Shown here: positions 45,143 through 55,068 of the stretch, one piece after another
How the letters are laid out: each line of letters begins with the position of its first letter
Numbering within the stretch: the first letter of the stretch is position 1
Source: Siphonobacter sp. BAB-5405
Lineage (GTDB): Bacteria; Bacteroidota; Bacteroidia; Cytophagales; Spirosomataceae
NCBI RefSeq assembly: GCF_002872335.1
Contig: NZ_NJAG01000004.1
Span: forward strand, 14-64,013
Direction of reading: 5' to 3'
DNA length: 64,000 nt
The notes under the pieces: generated by a model
What the model saw: the letters and a program-made list of their open reading frames with translations, nothing else
Told to the model about the DNA's origin: nothing
Database searches by the model: none
Program-made: the position numbers and the translations under genes

Positions 45143-47985
45143 TAACGCATCGCCTTTCCGGAAGGCAGAGCCGCTGCGGGTTCCAGTCGCTGATTGACCC
45201 CTTTTTCAATCATGGGTAACCCTTCGGTCATCCATTGCGGAGCTGGAGCATCCTTCAGGTAGTGATCCAGGTATTGCCACATGCGGATGGTCCAGTCTTT
45301 CTGGTTTTTACGCACGCGAAGGCCGTGCTTCTCGGTGTTGTAGTTGAGCATCCAGGCGGGTTTACCCAGACGTTTCAGGCCCACGTACAGCTCAATGCCC
45401 TGGTACCAGGGTACTGCGTCGTCTTCATCGTTGTGCAGGATCAGAGCCGGCGTTTGTACGTTGGGTAAATAGAACAGCGGCGAGTTATCGAAGTACTGCT
45501 GCGGTTTTTCCCAAAGCGTACCGCCAATGCGGCTCTGCGTATGTTCGTACTGAGCCTGACGACTTAAGCCCGTTCCCCAGCGAATACCTCCGTAAGCACT
45601 CGTCATGTTGGCGACGGGAGCACCCGGTACGGCCGTCTTGAACAGATTCGTTTTCGTAATCAGATACGCCGTCTGGTAGCCGCCCCAGCTATGGCCTACA
45701 ATGCCCAGCCGCGTACGATCCACCCAGGGATTTTCCAGTAACTTCAGTACCCCCGGAATGATACAGCTGTAAGCACTTGGACCGGGATAACCATCCTGAT
45801 ACACGATGTCTGGTACGAATACGATATACCCGTTGGAAACCGAGTACGCGTAGTTGTTACGGGCACTCGCGGTCGGAGCGGGCGTTACGAAGTTGTGGAT
45901 GTTATCCGATTCCTTTTCGTAGAAATACGTAATCATGGGGTACTTCTTCGTCGAATCGAAATCATCGGGTTTGTAGAGCAATCCCTGTAGCGTTACACCA
46001 TCGCCTGATACCCAGCTCACCATTTCCACCGTACCCCAGCGATACGATTTCGTCTGCTCGCCCAGGTTGGAGATCTTCCGAATATTTTTGAAGGACAGAT
46101 CCGTTGCCATCAGATCCGGATACTCGCGGAACGTGGTTTTCGTGAAAAGCAGATCATTTGTATTCTTGGCCTTCGTTACCATCGGACTGGCCGCGAAATC
46201 GCCTTGATGCAGTACCGTCAGCGTTGAACCCGACCATTGAGCATAACCACTCGCTTTCGTCGTGTGATCGAAAAGGTGAACCAATTGCGGTTTGGAAGGA
46301 TCAACCAGACCGCGATCTTCGGGATCAAGGTTAATGAAACGGTAGGTTTTCTTTACTTCCCGACCCTTGGTCAGTCGCGTCAGACTAGCGGGATTCGCCG
46401 GATCTACCGTCCAGACGTCGTATTTGTCGTAGATATACAGCAGGGCATCGCCTTTCGTCCAGCCCGTCGAGCCGTATCCCCGGGGGAAATCCGGATGATC
46501 GTCGTCTTCGTCCGCGAACTTCCGGTCTTTGGTCAACTGAACGGTCTTGCCCGTGGCAATTCCGTGAGCAAACCAGGCCGTATCCGACAGCGAGAACCAG
46601 TACGCATATTTACCCTCGGGTGACATGCGGATGTTACCCCGAATGTTTTCACCGATCAGTTTCTTTGAACCATCTTTCGTGGAAACTACGTACGCATCGT
46701 TACGACTATTCCAGTCCCAGTGTTCGTGCGAGTATTTCAAATCCGAAAGGGCCACTACATAATCAGCATTGCCATCAGCGACGGGCAGAATTTCGTCCAT
46801 TTCCGTCGTAGCCAGTTGCCGTAAGGCGTTCGTAGCCGGATCGTATACCGCCGTGTACGAACGTTTCTTATCGCGTTCGGCGGTTACTTTCTGCTGCGGT
46901 TGCAGGGTACGGTCTTTCGGTCCCCATACTTCTACGTTTACCACTTCTTCGGGTAACATCGTTGTATCAGCTACCGCAGGAACAGGAGCCGTACCGAAAA
47001 ATAGTTTTGAGCCGTTTTTGGCGAAAGCCAGCGGAGCATCACCACTCACCAGCCAGCCTTTCGGACCGGGTTGATTGGCCTGATCCGCTACTTTGAGAGC
47101 CTGAGCCTGACCGGATTTCCAGTAGTACAACTGATGGTAATGCACCAGCGATTTGGCGTTGGTATCGGGATCGGTTACGAAGGCCAGTTGGTCGCCGGCT
47201 TCGTCGAAACTGAGTTTCTTGGTTTTACCCTTCGCTTCGAATACTTTCTGCGAAGAACCGTTGGCCAGATCCACGACGTAAACACCGGGTAGTTTTACCG
47301 TGCTGTCGTTACCCGTAGTGACGTAAGCCAGCCGTTTGCCGTTTTTGCTAAAGGCATAATCCGTCACAAAGGAATAGGAAGTCTGCGTGCCTGATTTCAG
47401 ATTTTTCAGGACAAGCTGATACCCGTTTTCTTCGGATTCCTTTTTAGCGGGTTTCCGATTGGTACGGCGGGCCGTCGTATCGCGTTTTGCGGCGGGTGTT
47501 TCCAGTTGATAGGCTACGAATCCACCCGCTTTTTCGGGGAGAGCAAAGGAAGAGACCTTCGGGATTTTGGTAAGTTGACTCGTTTTCAGCGAATAGATAC
47601 CCAGCGAATCTTTGGGCATGTCTTCCCGCTTTTTCTTCTTCCGCTTGGCATCGCGTACGACTGCCGCTTGGGGCTTAATCTTGAAGACAGCTACTTCCGA
47701 GTCGTAGCTGACCCGAATGTCGGCGGCTCGCTGAACGGAGTCAATTTTGCTTTTTTTCAGCCCGTAAAAAATCGCGTTACCATCGCCTTCCTGGGGGTTG
47801 GCGGTGTAGATGGCCCAGTCGCCATCGTTGGAGAGCGTACGGTACGTAATCGATTTCCAGCCGTCGTACACGCTATGCGTGAGGGCTTTTTTAGGTAGGG
47901 GCGGAGGAGTCGGTTTCTTCCCTTTTTTCTGGCCGTAGGCCATGCTGGTAAGCACCAGCAAAGGGAAGAGTAAGAGTTTTTTCAT
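45142..47985 (-). CDS. Exported S9 family prolyl oligopeptidase-like peptidase
   Basis: About 947 residues from the ATG at 47985, which gives a good signal peptide (MKKLLLFPLLVLTSMAYGQ). A long beta-propeller region (about 40-640) is followed by an alpha/beta hydrolase peptidase domain. The nucleophile Ser is in LGIVGHSWGGYQTAYLI, the Asp in LILHNDEDDAVPWYQG and the His in NTEKHGLRVR. The family includes dipeptidyl and acylaminoacyl peptidases; this long form with a basic KKKKR linker near residues 115-130 is common in Bacteroidota. It probably acts on peptides in the periplasm. Confidence 0.92.
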   Translation of the reverse strand: MKKLLLFPLLVLTSMAYGQKKGKKPTPPPLPKKALTHSVYDGWKSITYRTLSNDGDWAIYTANPQEGDGNAIFYGLKKSKIDSVQRAADIRVSYDSEVAVFKIKPQAAVVRDAKRKKKKREDMPKDSLGIYSLKTSQLTKIPKVSSFALPEKAGGFVAYQLETPAAKRDTTARRTNRKPAKKESEENGYQLVLKNLKSGTQTSYSFVTDYAFSKNGKRLAYVTTGNDSTVKLPGVYVVDLANGSSQKVFEAKGKTKKLSFDEAGDQLAFVTDPDTNAKSLVHYHQLYYWKSGQAQALKVADQANQPGPKGWLVSGDAPLAFAKNGSKLFFGTAPVPAVADTTMLPEEVVNVEVWGPKDRTLQPQQKVTAERDKKRSYTAVYDPATNALRQLATTEMDEILPVADGNADYVVALSDLKYSHEHWDWNSRNDAYVVSTKDGSKKLIGENIRGNIRMSPEGKYAYWFSLSDTAWFAHGIATGKTVQLTKDRKFADEDDDHPDFPRGYGSTGWTKGDALLYIYDKYDVWTVDPANPASLTRLTKGREVKKTYRFINLDPEDRGLVDPSKPQLVHLFDHTTKASGYAQWSGSTLTVLHQGDFAASPMVTKAKNTNDLLFTKTTFREYPDLMATDLSFKNIRKISNLGEQTKSYRWGTVEMVSWVSGDGVTLQGLLYKPDDFDSTKKYPMITYFYEKESDNIHNFVTPAPTASARNNYAYSVSNGYIVFVPDIVYQDGYPGPSAYSCIIPGVLKLLENPWVDRTRLGIVGHSWGGYQTAYLITKTNLFKTAVPGAPVANMTSAYGGIRWGTGLSRQAQYEHTQSRIGGTLWEKPQQYFDNSPLFYLPNVQTPALILHNDEDDAVPWYQGIELYVGLKRLGKPAWMLNYNTEKHGLRVRKNQKDWTIRMWQYLDHYLKDAPAPQWMTEGLPMIEKGVNQRLEPAAALPSGKAMR

Positions 47986-48186
47986 AGTGAGAATGAAACG
48001 ATTTCTTTGCAATGAAGATACACCAAAGCCCGCCGTGAACGTTCAAGTCAGCGACTTTTCAGGCAAATCTCAAGACCAAAGCTGTAGGGGGCGTTTCTCA
48101 ATCTGGAAAGGGTACTACTTTATACTTGAATAATGAAGTAAGTCGAATAATCGATGTATAATCATTGCCAGTTGCTTATTCATGAA

Positions 48187-48219
48187 AGAAGCCGTAAAAG
48201 TCATGCTTTTACGGCTTCT
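48187..48219 (-). terminator. Hairpin after the S8 peptidase gene
   Basis: A 14-base perfect stem AGAAGCCGTAAAAG / CTTTTACGGCTTCT with a 5-base loop, 29 bases past the stop of the gene at 48249. The T-run is weak. Confidence 0.7.
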
Positions 48220-48248
48220 GGGTGTACGAGAGATAGATGCTGGATGTC

Positions 48249-49940
48249 CTACCATTTCAGCCAGCGGGCCGTGTAGTTTTCCGCATCCCGCGAGAATCGC
48301 AACATATACATACCCGAAGGCATCGGAAGCGATCCAATGGCGAGTTCAGCCCGGCGACCCGAAACTTGTCCTTCCCAGAAAATGCGTCCCTGCGTATCGA
48401 GTAGCGTTACGGCGTACGTACGGTTTTGCTCGTTAAATGGCAACTCAGCGATCGGATTGCGGGAACCACTCGTGGGATTAGGTACAATGCGTACGCCTTC
48501 CTTTTTACGAAATGCCTGTATAGCCTGTTCTGCTCGCAGGTAGTTGGGTACGCCGTAGCCCAGAAAGTTGTCCGGTTCCTCGTTCTTGTGAGCCGATTGC
48601 TTCAGTAAGGAAATCACTTCCATGTTGGTCAGGTACGGATACGCCTGCCAGAAACTGGTCGCCATACCCGCCAGCAGGGGCGAGGCATACGAAGTTCCAC
48701 CACCCGAAGCCAACTGTCCGTTGAGGGCATTGATCACTACGTTACCAGAGCCCATGGCCGATAAATCGGGTTTCATGCGTCCATCCGCCGTTGGTCCGAT
48801 GGAACTAAAGTTGGCCCGAGCCATACGTGAGTCAACGGCTCCTACGGTAATGATGGAATCCGCATCCGCGGGTACGGTGATGTAACGCCAGGCATCGCTG
48901 CCTTCGTTACCCGCCGCAACCACCACCAAAATGCCCGTCTCAGCGGCCCATTTAGCGGCCCGGGTCGAAAGAGCCTTCTGGCCGTTCAGATCCTGATAGG
49001 TATAGCTGGTAGCCGGATTGTCGAACGTCGAATAGCCTAAAGAAGAGTTGATCACATCTACCCCCACGCTATCAGCGTACTCGGCAGCGGCTAGCCAAAA
49101 AGCTTCTTCCTGCCGTTTTTCGCCCGAATTGTCTTCCGTGTGAAGCAACAGATACGAGGCTTTATAGGCGGTACCAATCAACTGACCCGGCAGGTAAGCC
49201 GCCATGAGCGAAAGTACACTGTTGCCGTGCGTACCCTGATCGTATACGTTGGCATTATTCGCTACAAAATCGTAGGTGCCCAGAATCCGGTTTTCGTCAA
49301 ACAGGTGTTTGAACGCCGCCTGCGTATTGACGCTCAGAAAGCCATTATCGATCACACCCACCCACATGCCTTCGCCGTGGAAACCTCGGGCGTGCATTGA
49401 GTCCACTCGCATCTGACCAATCTGCGTTTGGGAATACCCATAATCCAGGGCTTTAGGATTTTTTGGGGTAGAAGTAGCTGGCGACGCCTCCAGCGGTTGC
49501 AGGTCACCCGACCAGGCTTTGCTACCGCTACGAATACCCGGCGTCGTGGTGACGGGTACTGCACTCAAAGGAACGTTACCATCATTACCGGCCACGAAAG
49601 GCAGGGTTTTGATCTCTTCCAGTTGCTGAGGGGTACACTCCACGAGTACGCCATTGGCCCAGCGGGTTTTGTACCAGACTTTCGCTCCTTTTTCCCGAAC
49701 GGCCTGGATGTAGGTTGGGTTAGGGGGCAGGTCGCGTTCAGAGACGACCAGGTTTTGTTTGAAGCGACGTTCAATGGAACGTTTGGAGAGAAACTCTTGC
49801 GGGCGATTGACGTCGTAGGGTGAATTGGTTTTGTCCTTGAATACGACCAGATACTTGGCCGTCGTTTGGGCCTGAACCGAGAAAAATGCACACGCTAACA
49901 GTGCCGACAAACCAGCCCGAAGCCCTCTATTCTTTACCAT
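48249..49940 (-). CDS. Subtilisin-like serine peptidase (S8) with type IX secretion signal
   Basis: About 563 residues from the ATG at 49940. A signal peptide ends in FFSVQAQ. An inhibitor-like prodomain covers about 26-120. The catalytic triad is D198 (VGVIDNGF), H238 (QGTHGNSVLS) and S417 (GGGTSYASPLLAG), with oxyanion N345 (AAGNEGSDA). The last ~75 residues (from VRIVPNPTSGS) form a type A sorting domain for the type IX secretion system, so the enzyme is sent to the surface or medium. The start overlaps the upstream lipoprotein gene by 14 bases, so the two are translationally coupled. Confidence 0.94.
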   Translation of the reverse strand: MVKNRGLRAGLSALLACAFFSVQAQTTAKYLVVFKDKTNSPYDVNRPQEFLSKRSIERRFKQNLVVSERDLPPNPTYIQAVREKGAKVWYKTRWANGVLVECTPQQLEEIKTLPFVAGNDGNVPLSAVPVTTTPGIRSGSKAWSGDLQPLEASPATSTPKNPKALDYGYSQTQIGQMRVDSMHARGFHGEGMWVGVIDNGFLSVNTQAAFKHLFDENRILGTYDFVANNANVYDQGTHGNSVLSLMAAYLPGQLIGTAYKASYLLLHTEDNSGEKRQEEAFWLAAAEYADSVGVDVINSSLGYSTFDNPATSYTYQDLNGQKALSTRAAKWAAETGILVVVAAGNEGSDAWRYITVPADADSIITVGAVDSRMARANFSSIGPTADGRMKPDLSAMGSGNVVINALNGQLASGGGTSYASPLLAGMATSFWQAYPYLTNMEVISLLKQSAHKNEEPDNFLGYGVPNYLRAEQAIQAFRKKEGVRIVPNPTSGSRNPIAELPFNEQNRTYAVTLLDTQGRIFWEGQVSGRRAELAIGSLPMPSGMYMLRFSRDAENYTARWLKW

Positions 49941-50607
49941 AACTAGATATTTGCTGAATGAAGCGAGTTCCAAAATCAATTTTATTCTGACCAAAACAGG
50001 CGGCTGACTGACAGTAATACAGCTCTGTGCGTTCCCGGTAAATCAGTCCGACTCCTTTGGCGTATATTTCTTTGCGATTGACTAAATCAATGGCTGATAC
50101 TTTGTTTTCCTGTACGACCGTCAACGTTTTAGAAAAATCGTTTGATCCGATTTTCAGCGGCTGGTCCTTTTGGGTTACCTCGTATTCATCCGGATCATTA
50201 CTATTCAAAACGTTACCATTCCAGGTTTGTTTAGGGTAGACCGGAAACCAGAGTTTCACGTAGGGTACATTATTCTCCGTACGGATGGCCTGATTCAGCG
50301 TCCGACGAGCCGTCCAGACCGAGTCAATGGCCCAGGCCTGCTGCTGACTATTGCGGCGGTAGCGTTCGAGCCGGAAGGAGGATTCGCCATCCAGTCCCGT
50401 AAAGGCGTCCGCTACCAGTTCTTTAATCTGATACTGTGACTGGACAGAATCCTGAGCCAGAGCATACTGGGTTTGGGTGACATCGTAAATAACAAAATTG
50501 CCTTTTTCGAGCGGGAAGTAATCGTAATCCGATGCCGGTTCGGTATCAGCGGGCTTACAGGACCACACACTCAACGCAAGGAACAAAACAGCGTATACCT
50601 TTTTCAT
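49927..50607 (-). CDS. Lipoprotein, unknown, coupled to the S8 peptidase
   Basis: A 226-residue protein with a lipoprotein signal (LALSVWSCKPAD, Cys17). The mature part is a beta-rich domain (YFPLEKGNFVIYDVTQTQYA, ERYRRNSQQQAWAIDSVWTA, KGVGLIYRERTELYYC). Two Cys residues near the end (YYCQSAACFGQ) could form a disulfide. The family is not recognised with certainty. Its 14-base overlap with the secreted peptidase gene suggests a partner such as an anchor or inhibitor; this is inference. Confidence 0.72.
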   Translation of the reverse strand: MKKVYAVLFLALSVWSCKPADTEPASDYDYFPLEKGNFVIYDVTQTQYALAQDSVQSQYQIKELVADAFTGLDGESSFRLERYRRNSQQQAWAIDSVWTARRTLNQAIRTENNVPYVKLWFPVYPKQTWNGNVLNSNDPDEYEVTQKDQPLKIGSNDFSKTLTVVQENKVSAIDLVNRKEIYAKGVGLIYRERTELYYCQSAACFGQNKIDFGTRFIQQISSYGKE

Positions 50608-50692
50608 ACAAACAGAGGGATGGAGATAAAGTAATTAGGTGGGTATTGAACGATCGTTAAAATGAAGATTAAAGGTACTGTTTTCTTGTAAC

Positions 50693-50745
50693 GTTAAAAA
50701 AGTTTGAAAGTATGTATACGAATTACACCTTTCAAACTTTTTAAC
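50693..50745. repeat. GTTTGA-type inverted repeat
   Basis: GTTAAAAAAGTTTGAAAG (50693-50710) pairs with CTTTCAAACTTTTTAAC (50729-50745) with a single-base bulge and an 18-base loop. It lies just beyond the guaA terminator and upstream of the lipoprotein gene. It resembles the GTTTGA-rich elements at 1865-2084 and 52405-52466. Confidence 0.65.
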
Positions 50746-50753
50746 AAAAACGA

Positions 50754-50779
50754 AAAGCCGGAGTAAAGCCTCCGGCTTT
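50754..50779 (-). terminator. Terminator of guaA
   Basis: A 10-base stem AAAGCCGGAG / CTCCGGCTTT with a 6-base loop, followed on the minus strand by TCGTTTTTG; 11 bases past the guaA stop. Confidence 0.88.
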
Positions 50780-50789
50780 CGTGCTATGA

Positions 50790-52322
50790 TTATTCCCACT
50801 CGATGGTGGCCGGGGGTTTCGACGAAATGTCGTAGACGACGCGGTTTACGCCTTTCACCCGGTTGATGATTTCGTTGGAAACTTCCGCCAGAAACTCGTA
50901 AGGTAGGTGTACCCAGTCGGCAGTCATCCCGTCTACGGAGGCCACGGCCCGCAGAGCCACGACGCGTTCGTAAGTACGCTCATCGCCCATGACGCCAACG
51001 GACTGGATGGGAAGCAGAATCGCTCCGGCCTGCCATACCTGATTGTAGAGGCCTTTTTCGCGGAGTTTACCAATGAAAATGGCGTCTACTTCCTGAAGAA
51101 TGGCTACTTTTTCAGCCGTAATATCGCCTAAAATCCGAATGGCCAGACCCGGTCCGGGGAAGGGGTGGCGACCCAGAATGGATTCCACAATACCCAATTC
51201 ACGGCCCACGCGACGTACTTCATCTTTGAACAAGGTACGTAACGGTTCGATGACCTGAAGTTTCATGAAATCGGGCAGACCACCTACGTTGTGGTGCGAT
51301 TTGATCGTTGCGGAAGGACCTTTCACGGATACCGATTCAATCACGTCGGGATATATTGTACCCTGTCCCAACCAGCTAACGTCGGTTAGCAGGTGAGCTT
51401 CCTGATCGAATACTTCGATGAAAGACCGGCCAATGGCTTTGCGTTTATCTTCGGGATCCGTCAAACCAGACAGAGCCGAGTAGAACTGATCTTTGGCGTT
51501 TACGCCTTTGATGTTCAGGCCCATATCCTGGTAGGAGTGCAGTACCTGCTCGAATTCGTCTTTCCGCAGCAGACCGTTATCTACGAAAATACAGTACAGG
51601 TTCGGTCCGATGGCCCGGTGAATCAGCATGGCGGCTACTGTAGAATCGACCCCACCGGAAAGAGCCATAACTACTTTGTCATCGCCCAGTTTTTCCTTAA
51701 GTTGCTCAACTACTTCATCGACGAAGTTGGCGGGCGTCCATTCCTGCTTGCAACCGCAGATGTCCACCAGGAAGTTTTTCAGTACTTCCTTGCCTTCCAG
51801 CGAGTGGGTCACTTCGGGGTGAAACTGAATGCCGTAGGTTTCTTCGCCTTCAATTTTAAAAGCGGCTACGCGTACGGTTTCCGTGGAGCCAATGATCGTA
51901 AAGTTGTCGGGAATCGTTACGATGGTATCCCCGTGGGACATCCATACCTGCGACTCGGGCGTCAGGTTTTGCAACAGTACCGAACGGTTGGCATCATCCG
52001 AATGCAGCATGGCACGTCCGTATTCCCGGATTTTAGAAGGGGCTACTTCGCCGCCTGAAGTTTGAGCCAGCAACTGGGCTCCGTAGCAAACCCCCAGCAA
52101 AGGCAACTGACCCCGGAATTGCGACAAGTCCGGATGTGGAGAGTCGGCGTCGCGTACCGAACAGGGACTACCGGAAAGGATGACCCCTTTCACAGAAGCG
52201 TCGAGTTCGGGAAAATGATTATACGGATGAATTTCACAATACACGTTTAACTCGCGAACCCGGCGGGCGATGAGCTGCGTATACTGCGAGCCAAAATCGA
52301 GAATAAGAATTTTTTCAGTCAT
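50790..52322 (-). CDS. guaA: GMP synthase (glutamine-hydrolysing)
   Basis: A 510-residue two-part enzyme converting XMP to GMP with ATP and glutamine. The N-terminal class I glutamine amidotransferase domain has the nucleophile C79 ([12 protein letters not shown]) and [10 protein letters not shown] with the His/Glu. The ATP pyrophosphatase domain has the PP-loop [16 protein letters not shown]. The C-terminal dimerisation domain ends KPPATIEWE. Length and order are standard. The GTTTGA inverted repeat lies upstream. Confidence 0.98.
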   Translation of the reverse strand: MTEKILILDFGSQYTQLIARRVRELNVYCEIHPYNHFPELDASVKGVILSGSPCSVRDADSPHPDLSQFRGQLPLLGVCYGAQLLAQTSGGEVAPSKIREYGRAMLHSDDANRSVLLQNLTPESQVWMSHGDTIVTIPDNFTIIGSTETVRVAAFKIEGEETYGIQFHPEVTHSLEGKEVLKNFLVDICGCKQEWTPANFVDEVVEQLKEKLGDDKVVMALSGGVDSTVAAMLIHRAIGPNLYCIFVDNGLLRKDEFEQVLHSYQDMGLNIKGVNAKDQFYSALSGLTDPEDKRKAIGRSFIEVFDQEAHLLTDVSWLGQGTIYPDVIESVSVKGPSATIKSHHNVGGLPDFMKLQVIEPLRTLFKDEVRRVGRELGIVESILGRHPFPGPGLAIRILGDITAEKVAILQEVDAIFIGKLREKGLYNQVWQAGAILLPIQSVGVMGDERTYERVVALRAVASVDGMTADWVHLPYEFLAEVSNEIINRVKGVNRVVYDISSKPPATIEWE

Positions 52323-52404
52323 GTGTGTACCGACAATTGGTCAGTAAGGAATCGATAAAAAAAAGAGTTCTGCGTTTGAGGGAGGTTTATAGGTTGGAAG
52401 TTTC

Positions 52405-52466
52405 AGGTTTGAGGTTTAAAGTTTAGCTCAACCTGCAAACCCTATCAAACATTAAACCTCAAACCT
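52405..52466. repeat. GTTTGA-type inverted repeat upstream of guaA
   Basis: AGGTTTGAGGTTTAA (52405-52419) and its exact reverse complement (52452-52466), a 15-base perfect stem with a 32-base loop, with further imperfect pairing outside (GGAAG / CTTCC). It resembles the tract at 1865-2084. Confidence 0.75.
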
Positions 52467-52480
52467 TCCTCAAACGACTA

Positions 52481-53665
52481 TCAAGGGTATCGTAAATACT
52501 TCTTTCGAAGGGTTTTGTATTGACTTAACGCTGGCTCCCAGCTCTTCCGGATGTCGGATTCGCTCAGGCCCGCTTCCATTTGTTTTCGCAACTGGTCGGT
52601 ACCCGCCAACTGATCAAAGGCTTTCGGACGGTTGATGAATTTGCTTTTATCCGGAGCTTTTGCGTAAAAGTCCAGTACGTATTTTAGCGTAAACCCTTCT
52701 TTCCAGGCATCGATTTTCCGCAGGTCCAGGCCGTAGCAACGCACGCCTTCGTTGGGTGGGTTCATGGCTCCGGGTTTATCTACCGGGGTGAATTCGTATG
52801 TACCATACTTCGGCGAAGGACCGCCAATGACCTGAAATTGCGTATCCGTCCCCCGACCTAAACTGATCTCCGTACCCTCAAACAAACAGATGGAAGGGTA
52901 TAACAGAATGCTTTGCTGGTTGGGCAAATTGGGCGAAGGAGCGACGGGTAGGGTATAGGGCGTTTGATGGGTGTAATTCTGACAGAGAACTGTCACAAGC
53001 TTGCATTTTGCTCCGTTTTTCAGCCAGCCTTCCTGATTGATCATCTCGGCCAGTTCAACGACTGTACAACCATGGGAAATAGGTACGGGATTAAGTCCGA
53101 CGAAAGAAGCAAACTTGCGGTCCAGCACGGGGCCATCCACTACGTGACCGTTGGGATTCGGCCGGTCCAGAATCAGTACCGTTTTGCCCTGTTCCGCCGC
53201 CGCTTCCATGATATAGTGCATGGTAGACGTATACGTATAAAAACGGGCTCCTACATCCTGAATGTCAAACAGAAGAATATCGAGATCTTTGATTTGCTCG
53301 GGTGTGGGTTTCTTATTCGAGCCATAGAGGGATACGACGGGTAAGCCGGTTTTCTGGTCTACGCCGCTCGAGACGTGCTCGCCCGCATCGGCCTTGCCGC
53401 GAAAGCCGTGTTCGGGACCAAAAATGGTCTTAATCTGTACGCCCAGATTCAGTAAAGAATCAGCCAGATGCGTTTGATCAGGAAATATGGACGTATGATT
53501 GACCACCAGTCCTACCTTTTTTCCTTTCAGCAAGGGCAGGTACTCGTTCGTTCGCTCGATGCCGAGCGTCACCTTGGAAGCAGACTGGGCGTGTAAAACG
53601 GGCCGCGAACAGGCGACCACAAGCAGGAAAAGAGCCAGTAAACAGGGGGTACGGAAAGAAACCAT
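52481..53665 (-). CDS. DUF1343/NamZ-family exo-beta-N-acetylmuramidase-like lipoprotein
   Basis: About 394 residues from the ATG at 53665, with a lipoprotein-like signal (LFLLVVACSRP). Family motifs are GLVVNHTS, FGPEHGFRGKADAG, DIQDVGARFYTYTST and LDRPNPNGHVVDGP. NamZ of Bacillus subtilis removes terminal N-acetylmuramic acid in cell-wall recycling; the same action is likely here in the periplasm. No MurNAc uptake or MurQ gene is beside it. Confidence 0.88.
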   Translation of the reverse strand: MVSFRTPCLLALFLLVVACSRPVLHAQSASKVTLGIERTNEYLPLLKGKKVGLVVNHTSIFPDQTHLADSLLNLGVQIKTIFGPEHGFRGKADAGEHVSSGVDQKTGLPVVSLYGSNKKPTPEQIKDLDILLFDIQDVGARFYTYTSTMHYIMEAAAEQGKTVLILDRPNPNGHVVDGPVLDRKFASFVGLNPVPISHGCTVVELAEMINQEGWLKNGAKCKLVTVLCQNYTHQTPYTLPVAPSPNLPNQQSILLYPSICLFEGTEISLGRGTDTQFQVIGGPSPKYGTYEFTPVDKPGAMNPPNEGVRCYGLDLRKIDAWKEGFTLKYVLDFYAKAPDKSKFINRPKAFDQLAGTDQLRKQMEAGLSESDIRKSWEPALSQYKTLRKKYLRYP

Positions 53666-53706
53666 GTGCAAATTTCGGGGGAAAGAGCGGAAAAACCAAC
53701 GCTAAC

Positions 53707-53736
53707 TTTGGAAAAGCACGGGAACCGCTACTTTTG
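53707..53736 (+). promoter_or_regulatory. Bacteroidota-type promoter for the FtsX/LolE-like gene
   Basis: TTTG at 53707-53710 and TACTTTTG at 53729-53736, separated by 18 bases, match the -33/-7 consensus (TTTG, TAnnTTTG). The leader would be about 100 bases long. This is the best promoter match in the window. Confidence 0.65.
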
Positions 53737-53841
53737 TAATTAGGAAAAAAGGGAAAAACGATCAAATCAGAATCGTAAACCCGGTTTTCATTGGTTTTGA
53801 ACAAACCCGGATAGGCATCCGGTAACTAATACTATTTTTCG

Positions 53842-55068
53842 TTGAACTTTCCACGTTTTCTCGCTGCCCGTTTACGCCGCCGTACCGAACAACGCTTGTT
53901 TTCGGCGACGGTAACCCGTATTGGCATTGCCAGTATCGCGATTGGGCTGGCGGTGATGATTCTGGCTTTTGCGGTACTGTTTGGTTTTAAAGGCACCATT
54001 CAGGAAAAACTCTTTAGTCTGTCGGCTCACCTGAAAGTTACCCGGTATACGCTAAATCAGTCGTACGAAGAAACGGCGATGCCCCGTAACTCCCGGATCA
54101 GTGAACAGTACAAAAGCCTGTCGGCCGTACGCCACCTGCAAATGGTGGCTCACAAAGCGGGGATACTGAAAACGCCGGATGATCTTCAGGGGGTACTGTT
54201 TAAAGGTGTAGGGTCTGATTATGACTGGAATGTTTTTCGGCAGAATCTGGTGGAAGGTGCCTTACCTGCATTTCAGAAAGATACTTCTGATTCGAAACAG
54301 GTGATGATCAGCCGGACGATTGCCAAACAGTTACAACTCAAACCCGGTGATGGCGTAATCATTTATTTCCTTCAAAATCCGCCCCGGCCCCGTAAACTTA
54401 CGGTTACGGGAATCTATGAAACGGGGCTGGAGGAATTGGATAAACAACTCATTCTGGGTGACATACGTCTGGTACAGAAGCTCAATCGCTGGGGGCCCGA
54501 TACGGTAGGGGGGTATGAAGTGTTTGTAAAGGATTTTACGCAGTTACCGACGGCGGAAGCCCAAATTGCCAAGTTACTCGAACCCGAACAGGATCTGCGG
54601 AGTGTAGTCGATGAATACCGGCCCCTGTTCGACTGGCTGAGCCTGCTGGATCGTAACCTCAGTGTATTTCTGACCCTGATTCTTTTCGTGGCCAGCTTTA
54701 ATATGGTATCGGTACTGTTGGTCCTCATCATGGAGCGGATTCCCATGATTGGCTTGCTAAAAGCCCTGGGTAGCCCTAGCTGGCAGATTCGCAAGGTTTT
54801 TCTGTGGCAGGGAATCTCGATGATTCTGAAAGGTCTTCTGATTGGCAATGGCTTGGGTATCGGCTTGTGTCTGATTCAGCAACGTTACCGTCTCTTCCCC
54901 CTTGACCCGGAAAACTACTACATGAGTTACGTCCCCATTGAAATGAATTGGGGCGTAGTACTGGCTCTCAACCTGGCTGTACTCGGCCTGGTCACCCTTG
55001 TACTGCTGTTACCTACCTTCATTATTACCCGAATGCGACCCGTGGAAGCCATCCGTTTCTCGAAATAG
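53842..55068 (+). CDS. FtsX/LolE-family ABC transporter permease
   Basis: A 408-residue inner-membrane protein with one helix near the N-terminus (RIGIASIAIGLAVMILAFAV), a periplasmic MacB-like domain of about 215 residues and three C-terminal helices (about 275-395), the plan of LolC/LolE permeases. It starts with TTG; the next in-frame ATG would remove the first membrane helix. No ATPase gene is adjacent, so the partner must be elsewhere. Likely roles are lipoprotein release or another mechanotransmission export. Confidence 0.87.
   Translation: MNFPRFLAARLRRRTEQRLFSATVTRIGIASIAIGLAVMILAFAVLFGFKGTIQEKLFSLSAHLKVTRYTLNQSYEETAMPRNSRISEQYKSLSAVRHLQMVAHKAGILKTPDDLQGVLFKGVGSDYDWNVFRQNLVEGALPAFQKDTSDSKQVMISRTIAKQLQLKPGDGVIIYFLQNPPRPRKLTVTGIYETGLEELDKQLILGDIRLVQKLNRWGPDTVGGYEVFVKDFTQLPTAEAQIAKLLEPEQDLRSVVDEYRPLFDWLSLLDRNLSVFLTLILFVASFNMVSVLLVLIMERIPMIGLLKALGSPSWQIRKVFLWQGISMILKGLLIGNGLGIGLCLIQQRYRLFPLDPENYYMSYVPIEMNWGVVLALNLAVLGLVTLVLLLPTFIITRMRPVEAIRFSK

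Noticed and set aside
45235-47898. Several open frames opposite the S9 peptidase gene
   Set aside because: They are antisense shadows of a clear coding gene and show no family resemblance.
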